The notes beneath the pieces were generated by a model. The model made no database searches and was not told the DNA's origin. It saw only the letters and a program-made list of their open reading frames with translations. Positions 13,496 through 14,545 of a stretch of 14,545 nt of DNA are shown in pieces. Location: contig CAKUFS010000038.1 in NCBI GenBank assembly GCA_934648845.1, positions 1-14,545 on the forward strand. Direction: 5' to 3'. This stretch comes from an uncultured Eggerthellaceae bacterium. Lineage in GTDB: Bacteria; Actinomycetota; Coriobacteriia; Coriobacteriales; Eggerthellaceae. The position numbers were made by a program, and so were the translations under genes. Each line of letters starts with the position of its first letter. The first letter of the stretch is position 1.

Positions 13496-14509
13496 TCAGT
13501 CAACACGTCCGCGGAACGCGCGGTACACCAGCACGTGGTAAATCAGCACCAGCGGCACGCCAATGCACGCAATAATGGTCATGGCAAAAAGCGCCGTGCT
13601 GCTTGATGCACTATTCGCAACAGTCAAGCTAAGCGCCGGATCAAGCGCGGGGACAAGATTCGGAAACTGCGTTGCTGCAAGGATAACAACCAGGCCCGCA
13701 CATCCAAGACCAGCCAAAACAGGCCCAAGAACATCTTTTTTAGGAGTATCCGCCTTGCACAAAACCGGAATGCACAGCGTGCTTGCAACAAAAACAACGG
13801 CACCCACAGCCGCCAGCGCTTCGATGCCAACAGCATACGGAAGGCTCGGCTTCACAAACACGAAGAACACAACGGTAACCAGCGCAAATACCACAATATC
13901 AACCACGGAAAGAATGCGACGAAGCGCTGCGGCGCGATCACGCAGCCCAGAGCCTTCGGGGGCCTTCAGCGCAATCCACGCAGCGCCCTGTGCTAGCATA
14001 TGCACTAAGCCAAGCACGCCGCAAAGCAGGGCAAAGGGATTGAGCAGCGCGAAGAAGCCGCCCGTGTAATCGCCGTTTGCGGCAAGGGGCAGGCCCTGGA
14101 CGATATTGCCCATTGCAACGCCCAACAGCAACGCGGGCAGCAAGCTGCCAACGAAGAACAGGACATCCCACAGACGCGGCATATCGCCATTGTGGCCGCG
14201 GAATTCCACCGCCACCGCACGGAAGATAAGGCCGAATAGCACCAACATAATAGCCAGGTAGAAGCCGGAAAAAACGGTTGCATACGCCGGCGCAAATGCG
14301 GCAAACAAGGCACCACCGGCCGTAAGAAGCCATACCTCGTTGCCATCCCACACCGGGCCAATAGCGCGCACAATGCGCTTCTTGTCGCGCTCTTCCTTTG
14401 CCAGGAAGGGGTACAAAACGCCCGCACCCAGGTCAAAGCCATCCAGAGCAAAGTAGCCAATGATCAGCACAAAGATGATAATGAACCACAAGTTTCCAAG
14501 GATAAGCAT
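13496..14509 (-). CDS. cydB: Cytochrome bd ubiquinol/menaquinol oxidase subunit II
   Basis: CydB is the second membrane subunit of the bd oxidase, which oxidises quinol and reduces O2 to water with high affinity. The 337-residue protein has eight or nine predicted membrane helices and family motifs: GYFALDGFDLGAG at 18-30, GPVWDGNEVWLL at 51-62 (W54, D55, N57, E58), the GGALFAAFAPAYATVFSGFY stretch, and IFRAVAVEFR at 95-104. The ATG at 14509 is chosen over the frame's open extension to the window edge. GGAGGTG lies upstream, the first helix starts right after it, and it overlaps the cydA stop as TAATG. It is followed by cydD and cydC in one apparent operon. Confidence 0.96.
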   Translation of the reverse strand: MLILGNLWFIIIFVLIIGYFALDGFDLGAGVLYPFLAKEERDKKRIVRAIGPVWDGNEVWLLTAGGALFAAFAPAYATVFSGFYLAIMLVLFGLIFRAVAVEFRGHNGDMPRLWDVLFFVGSLLPALLLGVAMGNIVQGLPLAANGDYTGGFFALLNPFALLCGVLGLVHMLAQGAAWIALKAPEGSGLRDRAAALRRILSVVDIVVFALVTVVFFVFVKPSLPYAVGIEALAAVGAVVFVASTLCIPVLCKADTPKKDVLGPVLAGLGCAGLVVILAATQFPNLVPALDPALSLTVANSASSSTALFAMTIIACIGVPLVLIYHVLVYRAFRGRVD

Positions 14510-14545
14510 TATTCTTTCACCTCCACGTCCAGCTTGACGGGACAA
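14509..14545 (-). CDS. cydA: Cytochrome bd oxidase subunit I, C-terminal end (partial at window edge)
   Basis: Only the last 11 codons and the stop are in the window (reading CPVKLDVEVKE, then TAA). The stop shares one base with the cydB ATG (TAATG), the tight coupling expected for cydA-cydB. Eleven residues cannot identify CydA themselves; the call rests on the operon position directly upstream of cydB. Confidence 0.6.
   Translation of the reverse strand, partial: CPVKLDVEVKE

Noticed and set aside
1..14545. CRISPR array, tRNA, rRNA or phage genes
   Set aside because: No regularly spaced repeats with unique spacers, cloverleaf sequences, rRNA segments or phage-type proteins were seen anywhere in the window.

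Overview
The window is a GC-rich (apart from a few AT-rich intergenic patches), gene-dense bacterial segment, with most genes on the minus strand. The combination of genes suggests an anaerobic or micro-aerotolerant Actinomycetota member of the Coriobacteriia (Eggerthellaceae type). They are a bd-type quinol oxidase operon, cysteine-rich Fe-S oxidoreductases, a ferredoxin-DUF169 fusion, and alanine-rich proteins with a strong G/C third-position preference. The taxonomic placement is an inference from gene content and composition; no marker gene is present.

Layout, left to right. (1) 199-3214, minus strand: a three-gene operon transcribed as ferredoxin-DUF169 protein, GNAT acetyltransferase, then a GlpC/HdrD/LutA-like protein with two 4Fe-4S sites and two CCG domains. 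(2) 3215-3995: a 781-bp non-coding stretch with a candidate operon promoter, a leader with 18-bp tandem repeats, and an AT-rich core bounded by a perfect 16-bp inverted repeat. (3) 3996-4853, minus: a LysR-type regulator. It diverges from (4) 5146-5856, plus: a three-helix SemiSWEET/PQ-loop-like membrane domain fused to an ATP-binding-type UspA domain. (5) 5981-9094, minus: pabA-pabC-pabB, overlapping genes that together make 4-aminobenzoate from chorismate for folate. (6) 9095-9571: a leader/intergenic region with a strong minus-strand intrinsic terminator, a hairpin over the pabA Shine-Dalgarno site, and a 234-bp segment bounded by a perfect 24-bp inverted repeat. (7) 9572-14545, minus: the cyd operon, cydA (last codons only), cydB, cydD, cydC, encoding cytochrome bd oxidase and the heterodimeric ABC exporter needed to assemble it.

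How the genes work together. CydA/CydB form the oxidase that consumes O2 at the membrane, and CydDC exports thiols and supports haem insertion. PabA supplies ammonia to PabB, which makes aminodeoxychorismate, and PabC removes pyruvate to give pABA. The DUF169/GNAT/CCG operon looks like an uncharacterised soluble redox module. The LysR protein is best placed to control the divergent Usp fusion, and may also control the downstream redox operon.

The least explained points are the SemiSWEET-Usp fusion, the DUF169 redox operon with a cysteine-tailed acetyltransferase, the two inverted-repeat-bounded intergenic segments, and low-complexity (mostly Ala/Gly-rich) inserts or tails in six separate enzymes.
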